Positions 32,575 through 43,760 of a stretch of DNA of 64,000 bases are shown piece after piece. The translations under genes were made by a program, and so were the position numbers. The DNA is from Pseudomonas sp. GM78 (lineage in GTDB: Bacteria > Pseudomonadota > Gammaproteobacteria > Pseudomonadales > Pseudomonadaceae). The DNA is taken from positions 1 to 64,000 of the forward strand of contig NZ_AKJF01000069.1 in NCBI RefSeq assembly GCF_000282475.1, in the 5' to 3' direction. The notes under the pieces are model-generated. The model had not been told where the DNA came from. It was given only the letters and a program-made list of their open reading frames with translations, and did not search any database. The stretch's first letter is position 1, and the number at the start of each line of letters is the position of its first letter.

Positions 32575-33162
32575 CTAGCCAGGTTTTTTGGAGCGACCTG
32601 GCTTCATGGCATGACTTGGCGCAACTGGCCTGATCCACTTTCTTACGGCATCCGGGTCTTTAGGTAGGAAGCGTTCGAGGCCGTTGGCATGCAGCTCCGC
32701 GTAAACAAGTTGGGCCATATCTCCGATCCTGATTCCTCCCTCGAGATCATCAGCCCATTTCCGTTGTGCGACTTCTCTAGCTTGCGCCGCCGCTTCGGCT
32801 AGAGCCTTGTTTCTCGCATTGATCCCCTTGAATGAAGCCATTTCTCGGTTAATCGCTTGGGAGCTGGTCTGGATGACTGTTTCAAGAAGTGCAGTTGCCA
32901 GGGTCATCATTGCGATGTTAATTCCTTTGGCAATTTCGTCACTTTCAGCAGAAATTGTTTCCAGAAGCTCAAACGCACAATCAATATTCCGGTGAAACTC
33001 AGGTGATACGGGGCTGCCTTGTTTTCCGTGTAACCTGAATATGTCAATTATTTCGCTCATAGGAATTAAACCCTTGCTCTCTAGAGAGCTGGAGAGTTTT
33101 GAAATAACTTCATCAATGTGAATACCAATTCTGCGCTGAGTCGGAGTGTCAAGCTCTTCCAT
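32575..33162 (-). CDS. Uncharacterised protein coupled to the integrase gene
   Basis: A 195-residue, mostly helical soluble protein with a basic C-terminus (KPGRSKKPG). ATG 33162 shares a base with the integrase stop (TAATG) and follows AGGAGAG, so it is cotranscribed with int. The central part (ARNKALAEAAAQAREVAQRKWADDL) looks like a coiled helix. Proteins of this kind accompany P4-type integrases in Pseudomonas islands; no role is known. It might assist excision or be cargo. Confidence 0.65.
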   Translation of the reverse strand: MEELDTPTQRRIGIHIDEVISKLSSSLESKGLIPMSEIIDIFRLHGKQGSPVSPEFHRNIDCAFELLETISAESDEIAKGINIAMMTLATALLETVIQTSSQAINREMASFKGINARNKALAEAAAQAREVAQRKWADDLEGGIRIGDMAQLVYAELHANGLERFLPKDPDAVRKWIRPVAPSHAMKPGRSKKPG

Positions 33163-34370
33163 TAATTCGCTCTCCTGATGGAAGCCACATTCGCGCCAGT
33201 GCAGATCGCGTCTATGGCGTCGGCCCACTCCTGCATCATCTTGCGTCGCTGTGGTAAGTAATGGGCATGGTTGTATGTGTCGCGGATTTCGTCTTGGTCG
33301 CCGTGGGCAAGTTGGCGCTCGATCCAGTCCCGGTTATAGCCTCGGCTGTTCAGTTCGGTACTTAGCAGGTGGCGGAATCCGTGGCCGGTCTGCCGACCCT
33401 CATAGCCGATCTGGTGTAGGGCCTTGTTCACTGTGTTCTCCGACTGGGGGCGTTCGCGGTTATTGCGCCCAGGGAAGGCGATGGGATAACTGCCGGTAAT
33501 TTCCTTGAGCTCCAGCAGCGTGGCCACAGCTTGGCGGGGCAAGGGCACGATGTGCGGTCGACGGGCTTTCATCCGGGCGGCGGGGATTGTCCAGGTGGCT
33601 GACTCAAGGTCGAACTCCTCCCACGGCGCAAGCCGCAACTCACCAGGGCGCACGCCAGTGAGCAGTAGCAAGCGCACGGCCATACGGGTCATCACGTCGC
33701 ACTTGGCGGCATCCAGCTTGCTCAGCAAGGTAGGGATCTCCGATAGCGGGACGTGCGGGTGGTTTTTCGTCCTCGGTGCGATAGCGGCGACTACGTCCAG
33801 GTCTGTGGCTGGATTGGAGTCCACCGACCCCTTGGCCAGGCCATAGCGGAATATCTGGCTCAGCCACTGGCGAACCTTTCCGGCGACGTTGAGTGCGCCG
33901 CGCTTTTCCACCTGGCGCACTAGGGCGACCAGGTCGGGCCGAGTGATCTCTTGCAGTGGACGCTGGCCAATGGCCGAGAGAATGTCAGCCTCAAGGTATT
34001 GCAGCGCCTTGGCGGCAGTGGAGGGCGCCCAACGGGGAGAGTTGTAGGAGTACCACTCGCGGGCCAGCTCTTCGAAGATGTGGACGTGAGCGGCCTGGGC
34101 GCGCTTCTCGTCTTGCTTGTGCGTGGTGGGGTCGATGCCATCGGCCAGCAGGCGGCGGGCATCTTCGCGGCGCTCCCTGGCCTTGGCCAAGGTGACGGCG
34201 GGGTAAGCCCCCAATCCCATCATTTTCGCTTTACCGCCGAAACGGTAGCGGAATCGCCAGAGTTTCGAACCGTTGGGGGTGACTTCCAGGCACAGGCCCG
34301 CGGCGTCGGTCAGTCGGTAGAGTTTTTCGCGGGGCTTGGCAGTGCGAGCCGCTGTATCGGTGAGAGCCAC
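33162..34370 (-). CDS. int: P4/CP4-57-type tyrosine integrase
   Basis: A 402-residue integrase with the N-terminal DUF4102 arm-binding domain (residues 1-90, LTDAAGLCLEVTPNGSKLWR), a SAM-like core-binding domain and a C-terminal catalytic domain: Arg in TGVRPGELR, His-x-x-Arg in HGFRHLLST, His in LAHGDQDEIR and Tyr in DTYNHAHY. It starts at GTG 34370 and reads away from the tRNA-Leu 3' end, the standard arrangement for tRNA-targeted P4-like islands. It should integrate and excise the element at the 25-bp tRNA identity segment. Confidence 0.95.
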   Translation of the reverse strand: MALTDTAARTAKPREKLYRLTDAAGLCLEVTPNGSKLWRFRYRFGGKAKMMGLGAYPAVTLAKARERREDARRLLADGIDPTTHKQDEKRAQAAHVHIFEELAREWYSYNSPRWAPSTAAKALQYLEADILSAIGQRPLQEITRPDLVALVRQVEKRGALNVAGKVRQWLSQIFRYGLAKGSVDSNPATDLDVVAAIAPRTKNHPHVPLSEIPTLLSKLDAAKCDVMTRMAVRLLLLTGVRPGELRLAPWEEFDLESATWTIPAARMKARRPHIVPLPRQAVATLLELKEITGSYPIAFPGRNNRERPQSENTVNKALHQIGYEGRQTGHGFRHLLSTELNSRGYNRDWIERQLAHGDQDEIRDTYNHAHYLPQRRKMMQEWADAIDAICTGANVASIRRAN

Positions 34371-34395
34371 GGCGGTAGCCTCTTGGCGGTGAAAA

Positions 34396-34445
34396 TGTGA
34401 GTAGAGATTTTGACCGAACTCGATCTACTCACAAATCTACTCACA
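34396..34445. repeat. Arm-type repeats beside the integrase
   Basis: TGTGAGTAGA at 34396-34405 and two inverted copies TCTACTCACA at 34424-34433 and 34436-34445. The pair with 12-bp spacing recurs at the other end of the island (21281-21302). They lie between the integrase start and the tRNA terminator and may also regulate int transcription. Confidence 0.65.
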
Positions 34446-34487
34446 TAAAACCGGGCTTACAAGGGAACCGCTGGGAATCGTAGGCAC

Positions 34488-34512
34488 AAAAAAACCGGCT
34501 CAAGGGCCGGTT
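34488..34512 (-). terminator. Terminator downstream of tRNA-Leu
   Basis: On the minus strand AACCGGC-CCTTGA-GCCGGTT is followed by T residues. It lies 46 bp past the tRNA 3' end, inside the island, so the element brought a replacement terminator for the tRNA it occupies. Confidence 0.8.
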
Positions 34513-34557
34513 TCTCTGATGTTCAGGGTCTGGTAGGGACCGCTGGACATATATACA

Positions 34558-34642
34558 TGGTGCCCCGAGGGAGACTCGAACTCCCACTCCTTTCGAAAAC
34601 GGATTTTGAATCCGCCGCGTCTACCAATTCCGCCATCAGGGC
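34558..34642 (-). tRNA. tRNA-Leu(CAA)
   Basis: The 85-nt minus-strand sequence from GCCCTGATGGCGG to CACCA folds as a class II tRNA: acceptor GCCCTGA with TCGGGGC, anticodon stem GCGGA/TCCGT with loop TTCAAAA (anticodon CAA, leucine), a long variable arm, and T arm GGGAG-TTCGAGT-CTCCC. CCA is encoded. The 3' 25 nt are the island attachment site. Confidence 0.95.
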
Positions 34643-34653
34643 AATGGCGGCGG

Positions 34654-34682
34654 AGTATAGAGATGAGATAACCGTCGGTCAA
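34654..34682 (-). promoter_or_regulatory. Promoter of tRNA-Leu
   Basis: Minus strand TTGACC (34677-34682), 17 bp, then TATACT (34654-34659), ending 12 bp before the tRNA 5' end: a near-ideal sigma-70 promoter. Confidence 0.8.
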
Positions 34683-34747
34683 TCAGGTACATGGAGAATT
34701 TTTGATATTTCCGCTAGACTTCCCGGCCCTGCTAGACGAACCCCATC

Positions 34748-36927
<2,180 letters not shown>

Positions 36928-36970
36928 GTTTTCTGACCCCAAGATTCAACATTTGCAACTGGAGTGCTAA

Positions 36971-37306
36971 ATGAGCTTTTTTATCTCGAATGCCATGGCA
37001 GACGCTGCTGCACCTGCGGCAGGCCCAATGGGTGGCGGTTTTGAGTGGATTTTCCTGGTCGGCTTCCTGGTCATCTTCTATCTGATGATCTGGCGTCCAC
37101 AGGCCAAGCGCGCCAAAGAGCAGAAGAACCTGCTGAGCAGCCTGCAGAAAGGCGACGAAGTCGTGACCACCGGCGGCATCGCCGGCAAGATCACCAAAGT
37201 GGCCGACGATTTCGTGGTCCTGGAAGTTTCCGACACCGTCGAAATGAAATTCCAGAAAGGCGCCATCGCCGCCACGCTGCCAAAAGGCACGCTCAAAGCG
37301 ATCTAA
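36971..37306 (+). CDS. yajC: Sec translocase subunit YajC
   Basis: A 111-residue membrane protein with one helix (WIFLVGFLVIFYLMIWRP, about residues 24-41) followed by the conserved QAKRAKEQKNLLSSLQKGD and VVTTGGIAGKI segments. YajC associates with SecDF and YidC in the inner membrane. It stands between tgt and secD in the conserved order. A GC-rich hairpin without T-run (37329-37349) lies between it and secD. Confidence 0.97.
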   Translation: MSFFISNAMADAAAPAAGPMGGGFEWIFLVGFLVIFYLMIWRPQAKRAKEQKNLLSSLQKGDEVVTTGGIAGKITKVADDFVVLEVSDTVEMKFQKGAIAATLPKGTLKAI

Positions 37307-37328
37307 GTTTCAACTTCTACTCAATCGA

Positions 37329-37349
37329 CGGGGCGCGCAAGGCGCCCCG
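37329..37349 (+). promoter_or_regulatory. Stable hairpin in the yajC-secD spacer
   Basis: CGGGGCGC-GCAAG-GCGCCCCG forms a perfect 8-bp stem 20 bp before the secD start. With no following T-run it is unlikely to terminate; it may protect the 3' end of yajC mRNA or tune secD translation. Confidence 0.5.
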
Positions 37350-37369
37350 CGTCATAAGCGGGCGGCGTG

Positions 37370-39238
37370 ATGCTGAACAAATACCCTCTGTGGAAATACA
37401 TTCTGATCCTGGCGGTGCTGGCGATCGGTCTGATTTATTCCGCTCCCAATCTTTATCCTGATGACCCGGCCATTCAGGTCAGCGGTGCAAGCACTGCACT
37501 GCAGGTCAATCAGGCTGATCTGGACCGTGTGAGCGCTGCGCTCAAGGAATCCGGGATCAACGTCAAGGCTGCCACCCTGGCTGCCAACGGCAAGGGCGGC
37601 TTGATTCGCCTGACCAAGGCTGAAGACCAGCTGCCGGCCAAAGACGTAGTGCGCAAGGCATTGGGTGATGACTACGTCGTTGCACTGAACCTGGCACAAA
37701 CCACCCCGCAATGGCTGCGCAGCCTGGGCGCGCACCCGATGAAGCTGGGCCTGGACTTGTCCGGTGGTGTGCACTTCCTGCTGGAAGTGGACATGGACAA
37801 AGCCCTCGATGCACGCTTGAAAGTGTACGAAGGCGATGTAAAGAGCCTGTTGCGTAAAGAGAAACTGCGCTATCGCAGCCTGCCGCAACTGGGTGGTGCC
37901 ATTCAGCTGGGTTTCAGTGATGAAGCGTCCCGCGAACAGGCCCGCACCATCATCCGCAAGAACTTCAACGATTTCGACATTGTTCCGGCCGACCTCAATG
38001 GCCAACCGGTGCTGCGTCTGGCGATGACCCCGGCCAAGCTGGCGGAAATCCGCGAATACTCCATCAAGCAGAACTTGACCACGGTACGTAACCGCGTCAA
38101 CGAGCTGGGTGTTGCCGAACCTATCGTCCAGCGTCAGGGCGCCAACCGCATCGTGGTTGAGCTGCCGGGCGTGCAGGACACTGCCGAAGCCAAGCGTATC
38201 CTCGGCAAGACGGCCAACCTGGAATTCCGTCTGGCCGCTGAGCCGGGTGCTTCGAAAGCCACTTCCGAATCCTTCGAGTTCCGTGAGGGCAATCGTCCTG
38301 CTGCGCTGATCGAGCGTGGCCTGATCATCACTGGTGACCAGGTAACTGACGCCAAGGCCGGTTTCGGCGAGCACGGTACGCCAGAAGTGAACATCCGCCT
38401 GGATGGCCATGGTGGCGAGTTGATGAGCCGCGCGACCCGTTCGAACGTCGGTCGCAGCATGGCGGTGATCTTCATTGAGCAGCGTCCGGTCACCACTTAC
38501 ACCAAGCAAGTGGTTGATGGCGTCGAGAAAGACGTAGCGGTGCAGTCGTTCAAGGAAGAGAAGAAAATCATCAGCCTGGCGACCATCCAGTCGCCGCTGG
38601 GTGCGCAATTCCGTATCACCGGCCTGAACGGCCAGGGCGAGTCGTCCGAACTGGCGCTGCTGCTGCGTGCCGGTGGCCTGGCCGCGCCGATGTACTTCGC
38701 TGAAGAACGCACCATTGGCCCGAGCCTGGGTGCGGACAACATCACCAAGGGTATCGATGCATCGCTGTGGGGCATGCTGTTCGTCTCGCTGTTCATCATC
38801 GCCATCTACCGCTTCTTCGGCATCATCGCCACCGTCGCGCTGGCGGTGAACATGGTGATGCTGCTGGCCCTGATGTCGCTGCTGGGTGCAACGCTGACCC
38901 TGCCGGGTATCGCCGGTATCGTGTTGACCATGGGCATGGCGGTCGACGCCAACGTGCTGATCTTCTCGCGGATTCGTGAAGAGATCGCCGCGGGCATGAG
39001 CGTGCAGCGCGCAATCAACGAAGGCTTCGGCCGGGCATTTACTGCGATTCTCGACGCCAACCTGACCACGTTGCTGGTCGGCGGCATCCTGTTTGCCATG
39101 GGCACCGGCCCAGTCAAGGGCTTCGCAGTGACCATGTCCCTCGGGATCTTTACCTCGATGTTCACGGCCATCATGGTGACCCGCGCGATGGTCAACCTGA
39201 TCTTCGGCGGACGTGACTTCAAGAAGTTGTGGATTTAA
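37370..39238 (+). CDS. secD: Protein translocase subunit SecD
   Basis: A 622-residue SecD. The N-terminal membrane helix (YILILAVLAIGLIYSAPNLYP) is followed by the large periplasmic P1 region (with LKLGLDLSGGVHFLLEVD-type D1 motif at about 127) and five C-terminal membrane helices from about residue 460, including GMAVDANVLIFSRIREE. SecDF uses the proton gradient to pull preproteins across the membrane after SecA action. ATG 37370 is chosen over the adjacent GTG. It is followed by secF with a 9-bp gap. Confidence 0.97.
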   Translation: MLNKYPLWKYILILAVLAIGLIYSAPNLYPDDPAIQVSGASTALQVNQADLDRVSAALKESGINVKAATLAANGKGGLIRLTKAEDQLPAKDVVRKALGDDYVVALNLAQTTPQWLRSLGAHPMKLGLDLSGGVHFLLEVDMDKALDARLKVYEGDVKSLLRKEKLRYRSLPQLGGAIQLGFSDEASREQARTIIRKNFNDFDIVPADLNGQPVLRLAMTPAKLAEIREYSIKQNLTTVRNRVNELGVAEPIVQRQGANRIVVELPGVQDTAEAKRILGKTANLEFRLAAEPGASKATSESFEFREGNRPAALIERGLIITGDQVTDAKAGFGEHGTPEVNIRLDGHGGELMSRATRSNVGRSMAVIFIEQRPVTTYTKQVVDGVEKDVAVQSFKEEKKIISLATIQSPLGAQFRITGLNGQGESSELALLLRAGGLAAPMYFAEERTIGPSLGADNITKGIDASLWGMLFVSLFIIAIYRFFGIIATVALAVNMVMLLALMSLLGATLTLPGIAGIVLTMGMAVDANVLIFSRIREEIAAGMSVQRAINEGFGRAFTAILDANLTTLLVGGILFAMGTGPVKGFAVTMSLGIFTSMFTAIMVTRAMVNLIFGGRDFKKLWI

Positions 39239-39247
39239 GGGGCTGCC

Positions 39248-40162
39248 ATGTTACGTACAATCAACTTCATGGGCGTTCGCAACTTTGCGTTCGGCGTCAC
39301 ATTGTTCCTTACCGTGCTGGCCTTGTTCAGCGTCGCCACCAAGGGCATGAACTGGGGCCTGGACTTCACCGGCGGTACGCTCATCGAGCTGACCTACGAG
39401 CGTCCGGCCGATGTCACCAAGGTGCGTGAACAACTGGTTACCGCCGGTTATCACGAAGCCATCGTGCAGAACTTCGGTGCCACTACCGACCTGCTGGTGC
39501 GTATGCCAGGTGAAGACCCGCAACTGGGTCACCAGGTGGCTGAAGCGCTGCAGAAAGTCGGCGGCGAAAACCCGGCGACGGTCAAGCGCGTCGAGTTCGT
39601 CGGCCCGCAGGTGGGTGAAGAGCTGCGCGACCAGGGCGGCCTCGGCATGCTGATGGCGCTGGGCGGCATCCTGATCTACCTGGCGTTCCGCTTTCAGTGG
39701 AAGTTTGCGGTCGGTGCGATCGTTTCCCTGATCCACGACGTGATCGTGACCATCGGTATCCTGTCGTTCTTCCAGATCACCTTCGACCTGACGGTGCTGG
39801 CGGCGGTACTGGCGATCATCGGTTACTCGCTCAACGACACCATCGTGGTATTCGACCGGGTTCGTGAGAACTTCCGGGTACTGCGCAAGGCCAGCCTGAT
39901 CGAGAACATCAACATCTCGACCACGCAAACCCTGCTGCGCACCATGGCCACCTCGATCTCCACCTTGCTGGCGATCGCGGCCCTGTTGTTCTTCGGTGGC
40001 GACAACCTGTTCGGCTTCTCCATCGCCCTGTTCATCGGTGTTCTGGCGGGTACCTACTCGTCGATCTACATCGCCAACGTGGTGCTGATCTGGCTGAACC
40101 TGAGTTCTGAAGACCTGATTCCTGCGGCCAACACCGAGAAGGAAATCGACGACCGTCCTTGA
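39248..40162 (+). CDS. secF: Protein translocase subunit SecF
   Basis: A 304-residue SecF with an N-terminal helix, the GLDFTGGTLIELTYE motif of the first periplasmic domain, and five further helices containing YSLNDTIVVFDRVRENFR, the conserved SecF signature. It pairs with SecD. The transcript ends at the terminator 40191-40222. Confidence 0.97.
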   Translation: MLRTINFMGVRNFAFGVTLFLTVLALFSVATKGMNWGLDFTGGTLIELTYERPADVTKVREQLVTAGYHEAIVQNFGATTDLLVRMPGEDPQLGHQVAEALQKVGGENPATVKRVEFVGPQVGEELRDQGGLGMLMALGGILIYLAFRFQWKFAVGAIVSLIHDVIVTIGILSFFQITFDLTVLAAVLAIIGYSLNDTIVVFDRVRENFRVLRKASLIENINISTTQTLLRTMATSISTLLAIAALLFFGGDNLFGFSIALFIGVLAGTYSSIYIANVVLIWLNLSSEDLIPAANTEKEIDDRP

Positions 40163-40190
40163 GTGAAGCTTCTTCCAGGGATGTAGTCCA

Positions 40191-40222
40191 AAAAGGCGCG
40201 AGTTGAACTCGCGCCTTTTTTT
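40191..40222 (+). terminator. Terminator of queA-tgt-yajC-secDF
   Basis: AAAGGCGCGAGTT-GAACTCGCGCCTTTTTTT: a 12-bp stem with T-run, 28 bp past the secF stop. Confidence 0.92.
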
Positions 40223-40280
40223 ATGCTCCAAGGCTAGGAGAAGAGCGGTTAATCCCGCCTGTGATGGTAAGGAGGTTCAT

Positions 40281-40832
40281 GTGAACAAGTCGATGCTGGT
40301 TGGTGCTGTACTGGGTGCTGTCGGTGTGACTGCCGGTGGTGCTGTGGCCACCTACAGTCTGGTTAAAGATAACGGCCCTGAGTATGCGCAAGTGCTCGCC
40401 GTTGAACCGATCAAGACACAAATCAAGACTCCACGTGAAGTGTGCAAGGATGTAGCGGTCACCCGGCAGGCGCCGGTCAAAGATCAACACCAGATCGCCG
40501 GTACCGTGGTAGGTGCGCTGGCGGGTGGTTTGCTGGGTAACCAGATCGGCGGCGGCACCGGCAAGAAGATTGCCACGGTTGCAGGCGCTGTCGGTGGTGG
40601 TTATGCCGGAAACAAGGTTCAGGAAGGCATGCAGGAGCGTGACACCTACACCACGACCCAGACCCGTTGTAATACGGTGCATGACATCAGCGACAAGGTT
40701 GTAGGTTACGACGTGCGTTATTCGCTGGATGGCAAGGAAGGCAAGGTGCGCATGGATCGCGATCCGGGGAACCAGATCCCTGTGGATAAAGAGGGCAAGT
40801 TGATCTTGTCGGAGAATCAGCAGGCGCATTGA
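40281..40832 (+). CDS. Glycine-zipper 2TM domain protein
   Basis: A 183-residue envelope protein beginning at GTG 40281 behind TAAGGAGG. An N-terminal hydrophobic segment (SMLVGAVLGAVGVTAGGAVAT) anchors it; residues 75-110 form the glycine-zipper motif (GTVVGALAGGLLGNQIGGG and AGAVGGGYAGNKV) of the Rickettsia 17-kDa-antigen-like family. Two cysteines (VCKD, RCNTV) could form a disulfide. Such proteins sit in the cell envelope; the precise role is unknown. It has its own terminator. Confidence 0.88.
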   Translation: MNKSMLVGAVLGAVGVTAGGAVATYSLVKDNGPEYAQVLAVEPIKTQIKTPREVCKDVAVTRQAPVKDQHQIAGTVVGALAGGLLGNQIGGGTGKKIATVAGAVGGGYAGNKVQEGMQERDTYTTTQTRCNTVHDISDKVVGYDVRYSLDGKEGKVRMDRDPGNQIPVDKEGKLILSENQQAH

Positions 40833-40856
40833 TCCGCTGAAGTGAGATTGAAAAAG

Positions 40857-40880
40857 AAGCACCCTGCGGGGTGCTTTTTT
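40857..40880 (+). terminator. Terminator of the glycine-zipper gene
   Basis: AGCACCC-TGC-GGGTGCT followed by six T, 24 bp past the stop codon. Confidence 0.9.
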
Positions 40881-40908
40881 ATGCCCGCGATTTCCGCATC
40901 ACCACCAA

Positions 40909-41006
40909 CCCCTGTAGGAGTGAGCCTGCTCGCGATAGCGGTCTGTCATCCAAAATAAATGCTGGCTGATACACCGCTATCGCGAGCAGGCTCACTCCTA
41001 CAGGGG
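40909..41006. repeat. REPIN between convergent genes
   Basis: A head-to-head pair of GTAGGAGTGAGCCTGCTCGCGAT REPs; the stem extends into the loop (ATAGCGGT/ACCGCTAT). The loop half GCTGGCTGATACACCGCT is shared with the REPIN at 5326-5417. Confidence 0.92.
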
Positions 41007-41027
41007 GCTGTGGTGAATTCCAGGCAT

Positions 41028-41056
41028 AAAAAAAGCACCCCGAAGGGTGCTTTTTC
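41028..41056 (-). terminator. Terminator of suhB
   Basis: AAAAAGCACCC-TTCG-GGGTGCTTTTTTT on the minus strand, directly after the suhB stop; T-runs on both sides make it bidirectional. Confidence 0.88.
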
Positions 41057-41071
41057 TGTCGCTTGGGGCGC

Positions 41072-41890
41072 TTAGCGCTTCAGCGAGGCCGGCAGGTGCG
41101 GCTGGATGGCCGTCAGGACTGCCTTGAAGCATTTGGTGTTGCCGGCAACGACGTGGCCTTTTTCAAGGAAGTCGTGACCGCCGGTGAAGTCGCTCACCAG
41201 GCCGCCTGCTTCCTGGATCAGCAGGGCGCCTGCCGCCATGTCCCACTCGGACAGGCCCGACTCCCAGAAGGCGTCGAAGCGGCCGGCAGCCACGTAGGCC
41301 AGGTCCAGGCTCGCCGAGCCAGCGCGACGGATGCCGGCAGTCTGGCCTACCAGGGCGCGGAACATGCCCAGGTAGTTGTCGAGGTTGTCCATCTGGTCGT
41401 CACGGAACGGGAAGCCGGTACCCAGCAGGGCGCCGTCCAGGCTGGTACGGCCGCTGACGCGCAGGCGACGGCCGTTCAGTTGGGCGCCGCGACCACGGCT
41501 GGCGGTGAATTCTTCCTGGCGAACCGGGTCCAGGACAACGGCGTGTTCCAGGCGACCGCGGTATTTGCAGGCGATGCTGACAGCGAAGTGAGGAATGCCG
41601 CGCAGGAAGTTGGTGGTGCCGTCCAGCGGATCGATGATCCACAGGTACTCTTCGCCTTCGATGCCGGAGCCGGCGTGCATCCCGGTTTCTTCACCAAGGA
41701 TCGAGTGATTCGGGTACGCCTTGCGCAGCGCGTCGATGATTTTCTGTTCAGCGGCGCGGTCCACCTCGGATACGTAATCCTTGGCGTCTTTTTCGTCGAC
41801 CTTGATGGTATCCAGGCGCTCGATGGAGCGGAAGATCAATTCACTGGCGCTGCGGGCGGCGCGCAGCGCGATATTCAGCATGGGCTGCAT
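41072..41890 (-). CDS. suhB: Inositol-1-monophosphatase SuhB
   Basis: A 272-residue member of the lithium-sensitive phosphatase family with GEETG, the metal site WIIDPLDGTTNF (about residues 83-94) and the C-terminal WDMAAGALLIQEAGG. Beside its phosphatase activity, SuhB works as an rRNA antitermination/ribosome-maturation factor and, in Pseudomonas, affects virulence gene control. It is divergent from trmJ, with a 145-bp shared promoter region. Confidence 0.96.
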   Translation of the reverse strand: MQPMLNIALRAARSASELIFRSIERLDTIKVDEKDAKDYVSEVDRAAEQKIIDALRKAYPNHSILGEETGMHAGSGIEGEEYLWIIDPLDGTTNFLRGIPHFAVSIACKYRGRLEHAVVLDPVRQEEFTASRGRGAQLNGRRLRVSGRTSLDGALLGTGFPFRDDQMDNLDNYLGMFRALVGQTAGIRRAGSASLDLAYVAAGRFDAFWESGLSEWDMAAGALLIQEAGGLVSDFTGGHDFLEKGHVVAGNTKCFKAVLTAIQPHLPASLKR

Positions 41891-42035
41891 GGATGTGTCA
41901 CCTAAGGTTGTTAAAGAAAGCCGGGCATTCTATCAGAAAGTTTCTACAGGAGAAGGACGACGTTCGCTTTCATGGCTTAACGGTAGTGAGCGCTGTAAGA
42001 TTCTGCTCCCGATAATGTGTTCGAGAGCGCCTCCC

Positions 42036-42806
42036 TTGCTGCAAAACATTCGTGTCGTCCTGGTCAATACCAGCCATCCGGGCAATATCGGCGGGACCGC
42101 GCGCGCCATGAAAAACATGGGGCTGTCGCGCCTGGTGCTGGTCGAACCACGCCTGTTCCCGCACCACGAGGCCGATGCCCGCGCTTCCGGTGCCGGTGAC
42201 ATCCTTGAAAAGGCGCAAGTCGTCGCCACCTTGGAAGATGCCCTGGTCGGTTGCAATCTGGTGCTGGGCACCAGCGCTCGCGACCGGCGGATTCCCTGGC
42301 CGCTGCTCGATCCGCGCGAATGCGGGACCAAAGTGGTCGAGGAAGCCGGGCAGGGCGCCGAGATCGCCCTGGTGTTCGGTCGTGAAGATTCCGGCCTGAC
42401 CAATGACGAGCTGCAGCGATGTCACTATCACGTGCACATCCCATCCGACCCTGAGTTCAGTTCGCTGAACCTTGGGGCGGCGGTGCAGGTGTTGAGTTAT
42501 GAGGTGCGCATGGCCTGGCTGGCCGCCCAAGGTCAGCCAACCAAGGTCGAGAAGGAAGAAGTGGCATCGGTCAAAAGCGCTGAGCTGGCGACCATGGATG
42601 AGCTGGAGCGATTCTATGAGCACCTGGAACAAACCCTGGTGGCCATCGAATTCCTCGACCCGGAAAAGCCACGGCACTTGATGGCGCGCCTGCGCCGGTT
42701 GTACGGACGCAGCTCGGTCAGCCGGGCGGAAATGAATATTTTGCGTGGCATCCTCACGGAAACCCAGAAAGCGGCCCGTGGTGAGCTTCTTAAGCGGAAG
42801 GATTAA
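42036..42806 (+). CDS. trmJ: tRNA (Cm32/Um32) methyltransferase TrmJ
   Basis: A 256-residue SPOUT methyltransferase: [25 protein letters not shown] at the N-terminus (shown residues 4-28), [26 protein letters not shown] and the knot motif [21 protein letters not shown]. It methylates the ribose of nucleotide 32 in several tRNAs. TTG 42036 gives the family start MLQNIRVV and is preferred; ATG 42015 is also in frame. The last codon overlaps cysE (TAATG). Confidence 0.92.
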   Translation: MLQNIRVVLVNTSHPGNIGGTARAMKNMGLSRLVLVEPRLFPHHEADARASGAGDILEKAQVVATLEDALVGCNLVLGTSARDRRIPWPLLDPRECGTKVVEEAGQGAEIALVFGREDSGLTNDELQRCHYHVHIPSDPEFSSLNLGAAVQVLSYEVRMAWLAAQGQPTKVEKEEVASVKSAELATMDELERFYEHLEQTLVAIEFLDPEKPRHLMARLRRLYGRSSVSRAEMNILRGILTETQKAARGELLKRKD

Positions 42807-42808
42807 TG

Positions 42809-43585
42809 ATGTTTGAGCGTTTGCGTGAAGATATCCAGAGCGTATTCCATCGAGACCCGGCGGCGCGTAACGCTTTTGAAGTCCTGACTTGCTACCCAGG
42901 TATGCATGCCATCTGGGTTCACCGCCTGTCGGCAATGTTGTGGCGCGCGGACCTGAAATGGCTGGCTCGGCTGGTGTCGAACTTCGGCCGCTGGCTGACC
43001 GGGATCGAGATTCATCCGGGGGCCAAGGTCGGTCGGCGTTTCTTCATTGACCATGGCATGGGCATCGTCATTGGCGAGACCGCTGAAATCGGCGACGACG
43101 TGACCATTTACCAGGGCGTGACCCTGGGCGGCACTAGCTGGAACAAGGGCAAGCGTCACCCGACCCTGGGTGATGGCGTGGTGGTCGGGGCGGGCGCCAA
43201 GGTGCTCGGTCCGTTCACTGTCGGTGCGGGTGCCAAGGTCGGCTCCAACGCCGTGGTGACCAAGGAGGTGCCTCCGGGTGCCACGGTGGTGGGTATTCCG
43301 GGGCGGATCATCGTCAAGCCCGACCAGGAACTGGACGCCAAGCGCAAGGCCATGGCCGAGAAGATCGGCTTCGATGCCTATGGTGTGACTGAAGACATGC
43401 CAGACCCGGTGGCGCGTGCCATCAACCAGTTGCTCGACCACCTGCAGGCGGTCGACGGGCGCCTGGAGGGGATGTGCGGGGCGTTGAAGGATCTGGGCAG
43501 TAATTACTGTGCCAAGGATCTGCCTGAACTGCGCGAAGAAGATTTCGCCTGTGTGAAGGACAAGGATCAGAGTCAGGCCAGCTAG
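42809..43585 (+). CDS. cysE: Serine O-acetyltransferase CysE
   Basis: A 258-residue CysE: N-terminal helical domain ([21 protein letters not shown]) followed by a left-handed beta helix of hexapeptide repeats ([32 protein letters not shown] in residues 66-105, and [14 protein letters not shown]). It makes O-acetylserine for cysteine synthesis, the sulfur source used by IscS further downstream. ATG 42809 has better spacing to GGAAGG than ATG 42806. A REPIN separates it from iscR. Confidence 0.95.
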   Translation: MFERLREDIQSVFHRDPAARNAFEVLTCYPGMHAIWVHRLSAMLWRADLKWLARLVSNFGRWLTGIEIHPGAKVGRRFFIDHGMGIVIGETAEIGDDVTIYQGVTLGGTSWNKGKRHPTLGDGVVVGAGAKVLGPFTVGAGAKVGSNAVVTKEVPPGATVVGIPGRIIVKPDQELDAKRKAMAEKIGFDAYGVTEDMPDPVARAINQLLDHLQAVDGRLEGMCGALKDLGSNYCAKDLPELREEDFACVKDKDQSQAS

Positions 43586-43598
43586 ACCGAGTCGACTT

Positions 43599-43692
43599 CA
43601 TCGCGGGCAAGCCCGCTCCCACAGGGATTTTCGGTATTCACACAATTTGTGCTTCACCCGAAACCTTGTGGGAGCGGGCTTGCCCGCGATGA
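43599..43692. repeat. REPIN of opposite orientation between cysE and iscR
   Basis: Two GTGGGAGCGGGCTTGCCCGCGAT-type REPs arranged tail-to-tail (CCCGCTCCCAC on the left, GTGGGAGCGGG on the right), the reverse of the pairs at 5326, 8558, 40909 and 58830. Confidence 0.9.
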
Positions 43693-43760
43693 ACGATAAC
43701 GCGGTACTGCTGGCTGTTTGGGGTCAGCCTTTGCTATGATGCGGCCGCTCTTTTGCGGGT

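Larger units (their letters stand above)
21207..34582. mobile_element. Phage-satellite-type integrative island in tRNA-Leu(CAA)
   Basis: About 13.4 kb bounded by the tRNA-Leu 3' end (34558-34582) and an imperfect copy of it (21207-21230). The gene set is P4-type integrase next to the tRNA, AlpA, small overlapping genes, CHC2 zinc-finger protein, RepA-like ATPase, a second tyrosine recombinase, an HK97-type capsid protein and an SMC-like ATPase. Nearly all genes lie on the minus strand. This is the layout of PICI/P4-like satellites. Arm-type repeats at both ends (21281-21302, 34396-34445) match each other. No tail, portal or terminase genes are seen, so it should depend on a helper phage to move. 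Confidence 0.85.
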
